Part shown: one piece after another, positions 40,554 through 48,535 of the stretch
Position numbering within the stretch: the stretch's first letter is position 1
Layout of the letters: each line of letters begins with the position of its first letter
Assembly (NCBI GenBank): GCA_946498245.1
Contig: CAMMNN010000007.1
Location: 39,935 to 103,934, forward strand
Length of the DNA: 64,000 bases
Direction of reading: 5' to 3'
Origin: an uncultured Clostridium sp.
GTDB taxonomy: Bacteria > Bacillota > Clostridia > Lachnospirales > Lachnospiraceae
Notes under the pieces: generated by a model
Seen by the model: the letters and a program-made list of their open reading frames with translations, nothing else
Told to the model about the DNA's origin: nothing
Database searches by the model: none
Made by a program: the position numbers and the translations under genes

Positions 40554-41306
40554 TTATGCTGTTTCTTCCAACTTTGCTTTTACTTTTATTAATTCGCTTT
40601 CAAGTCTGTTTACTCGTAATTTAAGCATTTCTTTTTCACTTTCAATTCTCAACGCTTCATCAAGCTTCCTGCTTAAATCAAGATGTCCTTCAGCTATAAT
40701 TTCTATTCCCTTGTTTGTTTCATTTTCTAAGGTGATCTCTACGGCCTTTACATTGTTTTGCAGGTCACCTACGGTTCCCTGCAGTTCACTTACAGTTCCT
40801 TGCAGCTCCTTCATGTCGCTTTGCAGATCGCTTACATTGCTTTGAAGCTCTCCTACATTCCCCTGCAGTTCACTTACAGTTCCTTGCAGCTCCTTCATAT
40901 CGCTTTGCAGATCGCTTACATTACTTTGAAGCTCTCCTACATTCCCCTGCAGTTCACTTACAGTTCCTTGCAGCTCCTTCATATCGCTTTGCAGATCGTT
41001 TACGTCGCTCCGCAATTCTTTTACGTCGACCTGCAGCTCATTTACGTCGCTCCGCAATTCTTTTACTTCGACCTGCAGCTCATTTACATCGCTCCGCAAT
41101 TCCTTTACTTCGACCTGCAGCTCGTTTACATCGCTCCGCAATTCTTTTACTTCGACCTGCAGCTCGTTTACATCGCTCCGCAATTCCTTTACTTCGACCT
41201 GCAGCTCATTTACGTCGCTCCGTAGTTCCTTTACGTCATCTTTTATGGGCTTTACAACTTCTTCCATAATTTCAGCAATCATTTCAAGATCTCTCTGGTC
41301 TAGCAT
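40554..41306 (-). CDS. Coiled-coil protein with 14-residue tandem repeats
   Basis: 250 residues, no signal peptide or membrane segment. After a 24-residue head (MLDQRDLEMIAEIMEEVVKP), residues 25-192 are twelve 14-residue units, each two heptads. Six are of type VKELRSDVNELQVE; then two 28-residue units of type MKELQGTVSELQGN plus VGELQSNVSDLQSD; then a variant pair. Leu and Val fill the a/d positions, so a long parallel coiled coil is expected. The tail (LENETNKGIEIIAEGHLDL, SEKEMLKLRVNRLESEL) is also coiled coil. Function unknown; homologous heads and tails occur in Clostridia as hypothetical proteins. ATG 41306 with AGGAGG. Confidence 0.85.
   Translation of the reverse strand: MLDQRDLEMIAEIMEEVVKPIKDDVKELRSDVNELQVEVKELRSDVNELQVEVKELRSDVNELQVEVKELRSDVNELQVEVKELRSDVNELQVDVKELRSDVNDLQSDMKELQGTVSELQGNVGELQSNVSDLQSDMKELQGTVSELQGNVGELQSNVSDLQSDMKELQGTVSELQGTVGDLQNNVKAVEITLENETNKGIEIIAEGHLDLSRKLDEALRIESEKEMLKLRVNRLESELIKVKAKLEETA
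40731..41234. repeat. In-frame 42-bp / 84-bp tandem repeats
   Basis: Twelve 42-base units encode the 14-residue repeats. Units at 40983-41234 are nearly identical to each other at the DNA level; 40815-40982 is two copies of an 84-base unit. The near-identity of adjacent units points to recent slippage or unequal recombination, so copy number probably varies between strains. Confidence 0.88.
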
Positions 41307-41530
41307 CTGTGTAACCTCCTTTGCTTATAACATCTTTTCGCATCGACCACAAATCCCCAAAAATCAATTATTTTAGTGCATATACAGGATATTATTTTCA
41401 CTTAAAATATCTATTCTCTATATGCCCGCGTTTAATCTCGTTTCCTACCCTTTAAATATTGTATCATGAGCAGTAAGAAAAAACAACGAGAACATACGCT
41501 AAGGATATGGCGGTGTCGAAAAAGCTGTGG

Positions 41531-41536
41531 TATAAT
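41531..41536 (+). promoter_or_regulatory. Toxin 1 promoter -10
   Basis: TATAAT preceded by TGTGG (extended -10). The -35 is not clear. A start near 41543 gives a 5' leader of about 41 nt that carries CCGATAC, GGCAAC and GGGAGG, a motif order also seen in the leader of the second copy. Between 41307 and this box I see AT-rich sequence and no gene. Confidence 0.65.
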
Positions 41537-41583
41537 TTGGGTGTTGTCCAACCGATACCCGGCAACGGGAGGAGATGTTCAGC

Positions 41584-41682
41584 GTGGAAGTTGTTATTAC
41601 GTTTTTAGTCACTGTTGCGGCTGGTGTAGCTTGCCACTACATCATCAAATGGCTTGACAGTGACCGCAAGGACAACGAATAG
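41584..41682 (+). CDS. Fst/par-like type I toxin peptide, copy 1
   Basis: 32 residues from GTG 41584: an N-terminal hydrophobic helix MEVVITFLVTVAAGVACHYI, then IKWLDSDRKDNE. One membrane segment followed by Trp-Leu-Asp and a charged tail is the plan of Fst-family toxins such as pAD1 Fst. GGGAGGAG lies 7-11 bases upstream; an in-frame ATG at 41575 abuts the ribosome site and is less likely. Core VAAGVACHYIIKWLD is identical in the copy at 63584-63670, and the 45 bases coding for it differ at two positions. Membrane-damaging toxin action is inferred from family resemblance and locus structure, not shown. Confidence 0.8.
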   Translation: MEVVITFLVTVAAGVACHYIIKWLDSDRKDNE

Positions 41683-41711
41683 CCTAGTGGGTGCTTTGCC
41701 ACTATAAAAGA

Positions 41712-41763
41712 AAAGAACGAAACCCCGGACTGTACTCCACTACAGTCCGGGGTTTCGTTCTTT
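41712..41763. terminator. Shared bidirectional terminator of TA locus 1
   Basis: A perfect 23-bp stem: AAAGAACGAAACCCCGGACT (from 41712) and its complement ending at 41763, with loop CTCCAC. A-runs and T-runs at both ends allow it to stop the toxin mRNA on the plus strand and the antisense RNA on the minus strand, as in par loci. Confidence 0.9.
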
Positions 41764-41794
41764 GTCCAGATGGACTTGTTATTACGCTTTGCCT
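41712..41794 (-). ncRNA. Antisense antitoxin RNA, locus 1
   Basis: Predicted RNA of about 80 nt, starting near 41794 on the minus strand and ending in the 41712-41763 hairpin. Its 5' part is templated by TTGTTATTACG (41776-41786), the same 11 bases as toxin codons 3-6 (41591-41601), with matching flanks, so the RNA can pair with the toxin start region. A second short repeat TTGTCCA occurs at 41544-41550 in the toxin leader and at 41762-41768 in the antisense RNA. This two-repeat design parallels DRa/DRb of pAD1 par. Confidence 0.75.
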
Positions 41795-41800
41795 ATTGGC

Positions 41801-41829
41801 ATTATAGCATATGCAATTTTGAAAAGCAA
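41801..41829 (-). promoter_or_regulatory. Antisense RNA promoter, locus 1
   Basis: On the minus strand TTGCTT (41824-41829), 17-base spacer, TATAAT (41801-41806) with an upstream TGC. The 29 bases 41788-41816 are identical, in the same functional orientation, to 63446-63474 at locus 2. Confidence 0.85.
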
Positions 41830-41862
41830 TATTCAAAATGCACCTGTTAAGTTATCATTAAC

Positions 41863-41904
41863 AAAAACCCTAGTAGTTCAGGAGAAATCCTGTATCTACT
41901 AGGG
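41863..41904 (-). terminator. Terminator after tRNA-Gly
   Basis: On the minus strand CCCTAGTAG (complement of 41896-41904) pairs with CTACTAGGG (complement of 41868-41876), followed by TTTTT (41863-41867). Confidence 0.85.
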
Positions 41905-41912
41905 CTTTTAAG

Positions 41913-41983
41913 AGCAGATGACGGGAATCGAACCCGCCTCCCCAGCTTGGGAAGCTGGTGTTCTACCGATGAACTACATCTGC
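41913..41983 (-). tRNA. tRNA-Gly (anticodon CCC)
   Basis: 71 nt on the minus strand. Acceptor GCAGATG/CATCTGC, discriminator T. Anticodon stem CCAGC/GCTGG with loop TTCCCAA, giving CCC, which reads GGG. TψC arm GGGTTCGATTCCC. CCA not encoded. The 150 bases between it and yccF show nothing recognisable. Confidence 0.95.
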
Positions 41984-42136
41984 GTTACTGAGTAATCATA
42001 CCACAGCAATAAAAAAATTTCAAGTATTTTTTGAAAATTCTACCAGAAGCGAAAAAATATTTGGTAACAGTTCAGCAAATATGCCTGTTGAATTATGAAT
42101 GGCTGGGCTGCCACGATAAAACTGAACTATTTCTTC

Positions 42137-42496
42137 CTACACAATCTCCGCCCCAAAAGGCATCAGTGCCAGCTTTGCCAGTTTAAAATGCTGAAGCCCA
42201 AAGGGAATCCCTACAATGGTAATGCATAATACGCAGCCAAAGGAAGCTGACTCCAGGGCCAGCGGAAGGCCGGAAAGGCACAGCCAAATGATATTTAAGA
42301 GCAGAGAACCGGCTCCGCCTCCGAACCGCACCTCTTTGCCAAAGGGGAAGAAGCTTAAAGATGCAAATTTAAAGCACTGTACTCCCACCGGGATTCCCAC
42401 TATCGTCAGACACCAAAGGCATCCGAAAAGGCACCAGGTCAAGCCGCTGATGCACCCTCCTAACAGAAACCAAAGTAAATTTCCAAGACATCCCAT
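42137..42496 (-). CDS. yccF: YccF domain membrane protein
   Basis: 119 residues with two repeated hydrophobic units, each with GxP motifs: LTIVGIPVGVQCFKFASLSFFPFG and ITIVGIPFGLQHFKLAKLALMPFG-type repeats. This matches the YccF (DUF307) family of inner-membrane proteins of unknown function. I place the start at ATG 42496 because AGGAGG lies 7 bases upstream; an upstream ATG in frame at 42514 has none. It stands alone between tRNA-Gly and the nucleoside operon. Confidence 0.88.
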   Translation of the reverse strand: MGCLGNLLWFLLGGCISGLTWCLFGCLWCLTIVGIPVGVQCFKFASLSFFPFGKEVRFGGGAGSLLLNIIWLCLSGLPLALESASFGCVLCITIVGIPFGLQHFKLAKLALMPFGAEIV

Positions 42497-42516
42497 ATCT
42501 CTTCCTCCTGCCATTT

Positions 42517-42557
42517 CCTTTCATTGAGGCAACTGCTCCTGCCGCCCCAATGAAAGG
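42517..42557. repeat. Hairpin in yccF leader
   Basis: CCTTTCATTG (42517-42526) and CAATGAAAGG (42548-42557). It lies just before the yccF ribosome site and 50 bases after the add stop codon on the minus strand. It may be an RNA hairpin; on the plus strand it is followed by GATTTT. Confidence 0.5.
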
Positions 42558-42608
42558 GATTTTAGATTTCGTTTCCATCTACCTTCTATAACGCCAGGAA
42601 TCCGGATT

Positions 42609-43616
42609 TTACTTCAGGATTTTTTCTCTAAGGCTTTTCTTCTCATCATCGGAGAGGAAAGCGGCCTGAATGCTGTTTTCTAAAAGTCCTCTGTGCTCCT
42701 CTTTTGTCATACCGCAGGCGGAAAGGACAGCAAATTCCCTGGCTACAGTAGTTTGAGATACCGTCATATTATCGGTATTTACCGTGACTTTCAGTCCTTT
42801 CCGGTAAAGGGACAGCAGCGGATGTTCTTCCGCTGTCGGAAAAGCCCTGGTCTGAAGGTTGCTGGTAAGGCAGCATTCCAGGGGAATCTGCTTTTCTTTT
42901 AGTTCTTCGACTAAAGCCGAGTCGTCAACACAGCGGACTCCGTGACCGATCCGGTATGCCCCCATATCCAAAGCGGCCCGGATACTCTCCGGCCCGTCTG
43001 CTTCTCCGGCATGAATGGTATAAGGAATTTGTTTTTTAGCTGCGGCCTCAAAAATAAAGGAGTAATCTCTGGTGGGAAAGATTGCTTCCGCTCCCGCCAA
43101 ATCAATGGCTACTACCCTGGGAAGCCTATTCTCTCCCTGGGCTGACCGCTTCTTTGTCTCTTCTATCTGTTCTTTGGCAATTTCCAGAGTTTCCATATTT
43201 TCTTCCTGGTTGTCCTTTCCTCTCATGCAGCAAAGGATAAGATTCAGCCAAATGTCAGCTCCACAGGTTCTCAGACCCTCTAAAACGGCTTCTACTACTT
43301 CTCTCTGGGTCAGGCCCTTTTGTGTGTGAAACTGCGGGGCAAAGCGCAGTTCTCCGTATACAAGTCCCTGGCCCTGCAGCTCCCGGGCCAAATCCGCCGC
43401 TCCGCTTTTCAGGGCTTCTTTCGTCTGCAAAACCGCCAGCGGGAGATCAAAACGGGCGAGATATTCGTTTAAATCCCGGCAGTCCGCCGGAGCGGCCAGA
43501 TAGGGAGCTAACTCCTCTTTTGTCTGGGCCGGCAGGCTGATGCCTTGCTCTTTTGCCAGACGCAGAACTGTTTCTACCGGCAGAGAGCCGTCAAAATGCA
43601 AATGGAGATCGATCAC
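42609..43616 (-). CDS. add: Adenosine deaminase
   Basis: Converts adenosine and deoxyadenosine to inosine forms. 335 residues. Zinc ligands His-x-His in DLHLHFDGS (residues 4-6), His in YTIHAGEADGPESI with the catalytic Glu, GHGVRC, and the Asp pair in VNTDNMTV. Last gene of the nucleoside operon, 11 bases after cdd. Together with cdd it explains deamination of imported purine and pyrimidine nucleosides. Confidence 0.96.
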   Translation of the reverse strand: MIDLHLHFDGSLPVETVLRLAKEQGISLPAQTKEELAPYLAAPADCRDLNEYLARFDLPLAVLQTKEALKSGAADLARELQGQGLVYGELRFAPQFHTQKGLTQREVVEAVLEGLRTCGADIWLNLILCCMRGKDNQEENMETLEIAKEQIEETKKRSAQGENRLPRVVAIDLAGAEAIFPTRDYSFIFEAAAKKQIPYTIHAGEADGPESIRAALDMGAYRIGHGVRCVDDSALVEELKEKQIPLECCLTSNLQTRAFPTAEEHPLLSLYRKGLKVTVNTDNMTVSQTTVAREFAVLSACGMTKEEHRGLLENSIQAAFLSDDEKKSLREKILK

Positions 43617-43627
43617 TCAATTTCACC

Positions 43628-44044
43628 TTACCTTTCCAAATCTTTGGGACCAAATCCCATAGGCAGCAGTTCCTTTAAGGTATATACCTGGTACTCTTTC
43701 ATATTTTTCGCCAGAATAATTTCAAAGGTTTCCGGATCGCAAAATTCCATCATCACCTGCCGGCACACACCGCAGGGAGCGCAAATTTCCAGTTCCTGCT
43801 GTTCCGCCGGCCCTCCCACTATGGCGATGGCCTGAAAATCGTAAATGCCTTCGCTGACCGCTTTAAAAAATGCCGTCCGTTCCGCGCAGTTGCTGGGGGT
43901 ATAGCTGGCGCTTTCAATGTTGCAGCCTGTAAAAATCTGGCCATCATCAGTCAAAAGAGCCGCCCCTACCTGAAATCCAGAATAGGGGGTGTAAGCCATT
44001 TTTCTGGCCTTCATCGCTTTTTGAATTAATAATTCTCTATCCAT
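43628..44044 (-). CDS. cdd: Cytidine deaminase
   Basis: Deaminates cytidine and deoxycytidine. 138 residues, tetrameric small-form family. Zinc ligands: Cys in SNCAERTAFF with the proton-shuttle Glu, and the two Cys in APCGVCRQVMMEF. Substrate residues in GCNIESASYTPSNCAE. The start is ATG 44044 with AGGGAGAGGAAAT upstream; the frame extends to 44119 but without a ribosome site. It lies 84 bases after the permease gene. Confidence 0.96.
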   Translation of the reverse strand: MDRELLIQKAMKARKMAYTPYSGFQVGAALLTDDGQIFTGCNIESASYTPSNCAERTAFFKAVSEGIYDFQAIAIVGGPAEQQELEICAPCGVCRQVMMEFCDPETFEIILAKNMKEYQVYTLKELLPMGFGPKDLER

Positions 44045-44128
44045 ATTTCCTCTCCCTAAGCCATAGAAATCAGCAGCAGCCTGACCTGCCTTTTCTGCTT
44101 CCCGGCCAAACTGCTGCAAATACGTTTA

Positions 44129-45064
44129 CTATTTAGATTTAATATAAGGTTTTCCGTTGGCTGCCGGAACTCGCGCATGGCCTACGAAAAGCACCAGAGT
44201 GATAATGGTTACTACGTAAGGAATCATGGAGATCAGGTTCGGAGAAATGGTATTTCCCGATCCGGCCATAACCTTCAGGCCGCTGCAGAGTCCGAAAAGC
44301 AGGCAGGCCCTCATAGCGCCCTGAGGCGTAAACTTTCCAAAGATAACCGCCGCTATGGCAATAAAGCCCTGACCTACAATAACAATGGGGCGGAACTGGT
44401 TAATGGTAGCCAGAGTCACATAAGCCCCACCCAGTCCGGCCAGAAAACCGGATATAATCACGCAGATATAACGCACCCTGAATACATTGATTCCCAGAGT
44501 ATCACAAGCCTGGGGATGCTCTCCCACTGCCCGGAGCCGCAGGCCAAAGCGGGTTTTATAAAATACAAACCAGACAACTAAAACTAAAACAAAGCACAGA
44601 TACGCCGGAATATAGGTACTGAATACATTGTTTGCAAAAGAACCTACAGGGAAAACTCCGTCCAACAGCTTCGGCAGCTTGCTGGCCGTATCAATAGGCG
44701 GCGTGTCTGTTGAATTATCAAACATGGCTTTGCACAGGAAAACCGCCAGACCAGGAGCCAAAAAGTTAATGGCCGTACCGGAAATAGTCTGATCCGCTCC
44801 CAGAGAAACACAGGCAATAGCGTGAATCAAGCCGAACAGTGCCCCTGCCAAACCGCCGCAGAAAAAGGCAAACCAGCCGTTTCCGGTAAACAGGGCCACC
44901 GCCGCGCCGGTAAAAGCGCCTATCGTCATCATACCTTCGATTCCAATGTTTACAACGCCGCTTCGTTCCGAAAAACAGGACCCTAAAGCCGCATACAGCA
45001 GGGGAGGCGTTGCAACCAGAGTGGCGTTAATGAGCAGTCCTAAATCTTTAATAATGGTATCCAT
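44129..45064 (-). CDS. Nucleoside ABC transporter permease 2 (NupQ/YufQ type)
   Basis: 311 residues, about nine membrane segments. Marks LIMATLVATPPLLYAALGSCFSE-like opening, SGVVNIGIEGMM, GFIAIAAVIFGKFTP: the BPD_transp_2 family partner of BmpA-type transporters. 4 bases after the first permease gene. Substrate nucleoside by context with cdd and add. Confidence 0.92.
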   Translation of the reverse strand: MDTIIKDLGLLINATLVATPPLLYAALGSCFSERSGVVNIGIEGMMTIGAFTGAAVALFTGNGWFAFFCGGLAGALFGLIHAIACVSLGADQTISGTAINFLAPGLAVFLCKAMFDNSTDTPPIDTASKLPKLLDGVFPVGSFANNVFSTYIPAYLCFVLVLVVWFVFYKTRFGLRLRAVGEHPQACDTLGINVFRVRYICVIISGFLAGLGGAYVTLATINQFRPIVIVGQGFIAIAAVIFGKFTPQGAMRACLLFGLCSGLKVMAGSGNTISPNLISMIPYVVTIITLVLFVGHARVPAANGKPYIKSK

Positions 45065-45068
45065 CGTC

Positions 45069-46127
45069 TTACCCCCTTTTCCCTTTCAGCGCCAGCTTCT
45101 TAAAGACATGGGAAACCGCAATAAACAAAATAATGGTTCCCATAATAATGTCTACTACTTCTGACGGCGCGTTTATTAAGCTTAATTTGCTGCCGCCGTA
45201 TTTCATTGCCCCGTAAAACAGCCCCGAAAAGATACAGCCAATAGGGTTGGAACCGGCAATAAGGGCTACGGTGATTCCCTGGAAACCATAGCTTTCCTGA
45301 GTCGCAAACTGGCTGACTCGCATGGACATTCCCAAAAGCTGAACCGCGCCGCCTAATCCGGCCAAACCGCCGGAAATAGCCATAGCGGTCATTACGGCCC
45401 GATTGGAATTAATTCCGCCGTATTCCGCTGCGTGGCGGTTAAAGCCTACTGCACGGAGCTGATAACCAAGGGTGGTCTTATTAATCAAAAACCAGATAAT
45501 TACCGCTACGATAATCGCCAGAATAATTCCGTAATTGGCATTGCTGCAGCCTGTCAACTGGCGAATACTCTGTGGAAAAAGGATTTTTGCAGAGTCCAGG
45601 ACGTCTTTTGTAGCTTCGCCGCCGCCCTCTTTGTGAATGGCTTTCAGGTTTACCACGTAGTTGGACAGATAAAAGGCAATCCAGTTAAACATAATAAATA
45701 ACAGAACTTCGTTAATACCCTTCTTTACCTTTAAAAAGCCTACCAGACTTCCCCAGATAGAGCCGGCAGCTACGGCAGCTAAAATACACAAGGGGGCGTG
45801 AAGGATTGCCGGCAGATCCACCAGGATTCCTACCAAAGCCGCCGCCACAGTTCCTACTACAAACTGGCCCTCAGCGCCGATATTGAAAACGCCGGTTTTA
45901 AAAGAAAATGCCACGCTAAGTCCTGTAAAAATCAGAGGACTTGCATAAATGATAGCCCAAACCATAAATTTAGGCTTGCTGAAAACGCCGGTAAACAGTT
46001 TCGTATAGGCTTCAATGGGATTGATTTTTGCTACCAGCAGAAACAGCGCTCCTATCAAAAAGCCGATAACAATGGCAATCAGGGTGTAGAGTGCATTACT
46101 GTTTAATATACTTTTTTTCTCATTCAT
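45069..46127 (-). CDS. Nucleoside ABC transporter permease 1 (NupP/YufP type)
   Basis: 352 residues, about ten membrane segments: YASPLIFTGLSVAFSFKTGVFNIGAEGQFVVG is the family motif, with NRAVMTAMAISGGLAGLGGAV and YGFQGITVALIAGSNPIG later. Starts 8 bases inside the end of the ATPase gene, so coupled. Pairs with the NupQ-type permease. Confidence 0.92.
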   Translation of the reverse strand: MNEKKSILNSNALYTLIAIVIGFLIGALFLLVAKINPIEAYTKLFTGVFSKPKFMVWAIIYASPLIFTGLSVAFSFKTGVFNIGAEGQFVVGTVAAALVGILVDLPAILHAPLCILAAVAAGSIWGSLVGFLKVKKGINEVLLFIMFNWIAFYLSNYVVNLKAIHKEGGGEATKDVLDSAKILFPQSIRQLTGCSNANYGIILAIIVAVIIWFLINKTTLGYQLRAVGFNRHAAEYGGINSNRAVMTAMAISGGLAGLGGAVQLLGMSMRVSQFATQESYGFQGITVALIAGSNPIGCIFSGLFYGAMKYGGSKLSLINAPSEVVDIIMGTIILFIAVSHVFKKLALKGKRG

Positions 46128-47664
46128 GCTGCTTTCCTCCTGCCATCATTAATCCTAAAGTATTTTCATCAGCGTCTTTTCCGGCCATGCCGCCGCTGAT
46201 AGTTCCGTCAAAGATAACTTCGATCCGATCAGAAAGGCTCATGATCTCGTCCAATTCAAAAGAAACCAAAAGAACGGCTTTATTCTTATTTCTCTGGCCT
46301 ACAATGTATTTATGGACAAATTCAATAGCCCCTACGTCAAGGCCTCTGGTGGGATTTACTGCAATGAGCAAATCCGTATCATTGGTCACTTCTCTGGCGA
46401 TAATTACCTTCTGCTGGTTTCCTCCGGAAAGCTGTCCCGCCGGTTTTTCCTCACTGCCGGAGGGCCGGATGTCAAACTTTCCAATGAGATCCTTTGCGTG
46501 CTCGAAAATCGATTTTTTGTCTAAAATTCCTTTTTTGGAAAACTGGTCTTTTCCATAATTCTGGAGAATCAGATTTTCCGCCACAGAAAATTCCAAAACC
46601 AGGCCGTGCTTCTGACGGTCTGCAGGAATACTGGAAATTCCTTTTTCAAACAGGGCCTTCGGCGACCAGTTAAAAACGTTTTCCCCGTTCATCCAGATCT
46701 CTCCGGAATCTCCCTTCCGAAGTCCCGTAAGGATTTCCACCAGTTCTGTCTGGCCATTGCCGTCAACTCCTGCCAGACCTACGATTTCTCCCTTGCGAAC
46801 CGTAAGATTTAAGCCCTTTAAAATCTCTACGCCCCGGTAATCCTTACCCCGCAGGTTCTTTACATCTAAAACGACATCTCCCGGCGTCAGATCCTTCTTT
46901 TCCACTACAAACTCTACGTCCCGGCCTACCATCATGGAAGCCAAATCGTTCTCCGTCACCTCGTCTACCTTGACTGTGCGGATATATTTTCCCTGGCGGA
47001 TGATGGTACAGTAGTCTGCGCTGGCCTTAATTTCTTTCAGCTTGTGGGTGATTAAAATAACGGATTTTCCGTCAGCCGTCAAATGGCCGATAATTTCAAT
47101 CAGTTCCTCTATTTCCTGAGGCGTCAGGGAAGCTGTAGGTTCGTCCAGAATCAAAATATCCGCTCCACGGTAAAGAACCTTCAAAATCTCTGCTCTTTGC
47201 TGCATTCCTACGGAAATATCCTCGATTTTCGCATCAGGATCCACCTGCATATTGTATCGTTCCGACAGTTCTTTTACCTTCTGTTTAGCAGACTCCAAAT
47301 CCACCGTCAGCCCTTTCATGGGCTCCATTCCCAGAATAATGTTTTCTGTAACTGTGTAGGGCTGTACCAACATGAAATGCTGATGCACCATACCGATCCC
47401 CAGTTCAATGGCTTTTCCGGGACTGTCAATCTGAACCTTCTGCCCCTCTACAAAAATATCTCCTTCTGTTGGCCGGTACAAACCGTACAGAACATTCATC
47501 AAAGTACTTTTTCCAGCTCCGTTTTCTCCAAGGATTGCGTGTACTTCTCCTTTGTGGACAGTCAGGTTGATGTGATCATTGGCCACAAAATCTCCAAATT
47601 TTTTGACGATGTCCTTCATCTGGATCACAACGGAGTTTTCGTCTACGTGACTCGTCTTACCCAC
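46120..47664 (-). CDS. Nucleoside ABC transporter ATPase (NupO/YufO type)
   Basis: 514 residues, two fused ABC domains. Domain 1 has intact Walker A GENGAGKST, signature ISVGMQQRAEILK and Walker B LILDEPTASLTP. Domain 2 has a degenerate Walker A GVDGNGQTE lacking the Lys, as is usual in RbsA/YufO proteins, with LSGGNQQKVIIARE and NPTRGLDVG. Start GTG 47664 preceded by AGGAGGAAGAG. 27 bases after yjjW. Confidence 0.93.
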   Translation of the reverse strand: MGKTSHVDENSVVIQMKDIVKKFGDFVANDHINLTVHKGEVHAILGENGAGKSTLMNVLYGLYRPTEGDIFVEGQKVQIDSPGKAIELGIGMVHQHFMLVQPYTVTENIILGMEPMKGLTVDLESAKQKVKELSERYNMQVDPDAKIEDISVGMQQRAEILKVLYRGADILILDEPTASLTPQEIEELIEIIGHLTADGKSVILITHKLKEIKASADYCTIIRQGKYIRTVKVDEVTENDLASMMVGRDVEFVVEKKDLTPGDVVLDVKNLRGKDYRGVEILKGLNLTVRKGEIVGLAGVDGNGQTELVEILTGLRKGDSGEIWMNGENVFNWSPKALFEKGISSIPADRQKHGLVLEFSVAENLILQNYGKDQFSKKGILDKKSIFEHAKDLIGKFDIRPSGSEEKPAGQLSGGNQQKVIIAREVTNDTDLLIAVNPTRGLDVGAIEFVHKYIVGQRNKNKAVLLVSFELDEIMSLSDRIEVIFDGTISGGMAGKDADENTLGLMMAGGKQHE

Positions 47665-47691
47665 ACCTCTTCCTCCTATTCTCTTGTTTTA

Positions 47692-48534
47692 TCAGACAAT
47701 AACCGTCTGCTCCATTCCTTCTGCTCTGGCAATTTCCGCCAGACGTTTCAACAGTCCGTCCTCAGGGACAGGGTAATTGGCATACTCCTTCCGGACTCCC
47801 ATGGGACGGTAAGCAATGATTTTATAGCGAATCGGCCGGACAGACTGGTAAGGCCGCAGCATGGCCGCCGTCTCCCGCACCGTTTCCTCGATATTAAAAA
47901 GTCCGGGAACAATGACTGTTCTCACCTCATACAGTTTTCCCAATTCTGCCAGATAACAGGCGTTTTCCAGAACTTTTTTATTAGACAGGCCCGTAACGCG
48001 CCTGTGGTCCTCCTCGCTGAAAGCTTTAATATCCAGCATCACGCCGTCGGTCACGGCCAGGAGAGCCGGATACTTCTGAAACTCCAGAGTTCCGTTGCTG
48101 TCAAGAAGGGTTTCCAGGCCGTTATCTTTACAGATTTGAAAAAAATCTGTCAAAAATTCCGGATAAAGCGTGCACTCCCCTCCCGATACCGTCACCCCAC
48201 GGATAAAGGGAATCTGCCGGGAAACTTTCTCAAAAACCTCCTCCGGCGTCAGCTCCTGGATCCGCGGACTGGAATCATGGGGACAGACATGGATACAGGT
48301 ATCGCAAAGGACACATGCCTCCGGACGGTAGCCAATCCGCCCGTTCTCTTTTCGGAAAAGGGCGCCTGCGGGACAAGCCTCTACGCACTTCCCGCAATTG
48401 ACGCAGATCTTTCTGGTTTCCGGATTATGGCAGTAACGGCAGTCCATGTTGCAGCCTTGAAGGAAAATGGCAGTCCGGTTTCCAGGTCCGTCCACAGCGC
48501 TGAAGGGAATAATCTTATTTACCAGTGCAGCCAT
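47692..48534 (-). CDS. yjjW: YjjW-type glycyl radical enzyme activase
   Basis: 280 residues, radical SAM protein. The SAM cluster is C-x3-C-x2-C at Cys28, Cys32, Cys35 (GCNMDCRYCHNPE). An inserted two-cluster ferredoxin domain follows (CVNCGKCVEACPAG and CVLCDTCIHVCPH), as in GRE activases. The TVSGGECTLYPEFLTDFF motif binds SAM. It activates YjjI, encoded 1 base upstream in the operon. The position after YjjI and before the transporter genes fixes it to nucleoside metabolism. Confidence 0.93.
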   Translation of the reverse strand: MAALVNKIIPFSAVDGPGNRTAIFLQGCNMDCRYCHNPETRKICVNCGKCVEACPAGALFRKENGRIGYRPEACVLCDTCIHVCPHDSSPRIQELTPEEVFEKVSRQIPFIRGVTVSGGECTLYPEFLTDFFQICKDNGLETLLDSNGTLEFQKYPALLAVTDGVMLDIKAFSEEDHRRVTGLSNKKVLENACYLAELGKLYEVRTVIVPGLFNIEETVRETAAMLRPYQSVRPIRYKIIAYRPMGVRKEYANYPVPEDGLLKRLAEIARAEGMEQTVIV

Positions 48535-48535
48535 A

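Noticed and set aside
40758..41225. A repetitive open frame antisense to the coiled-coil gene
   Set aside because: Its repeats simply mirror the 42-base units. The minus-strand frame has a ribosome site and unique head and tail.
40731..41234. Regular repeats that might be taken for a CRISPR array
   Set aside because: The units are contiguous with no unique spacers and keep one reading frame.
41466..41657. A 63-codon frame overlapping toxin 1
   Set aside because: It is out of frame with the conserved peptide, crosses its promoter, and has no counterpart at copy 2.
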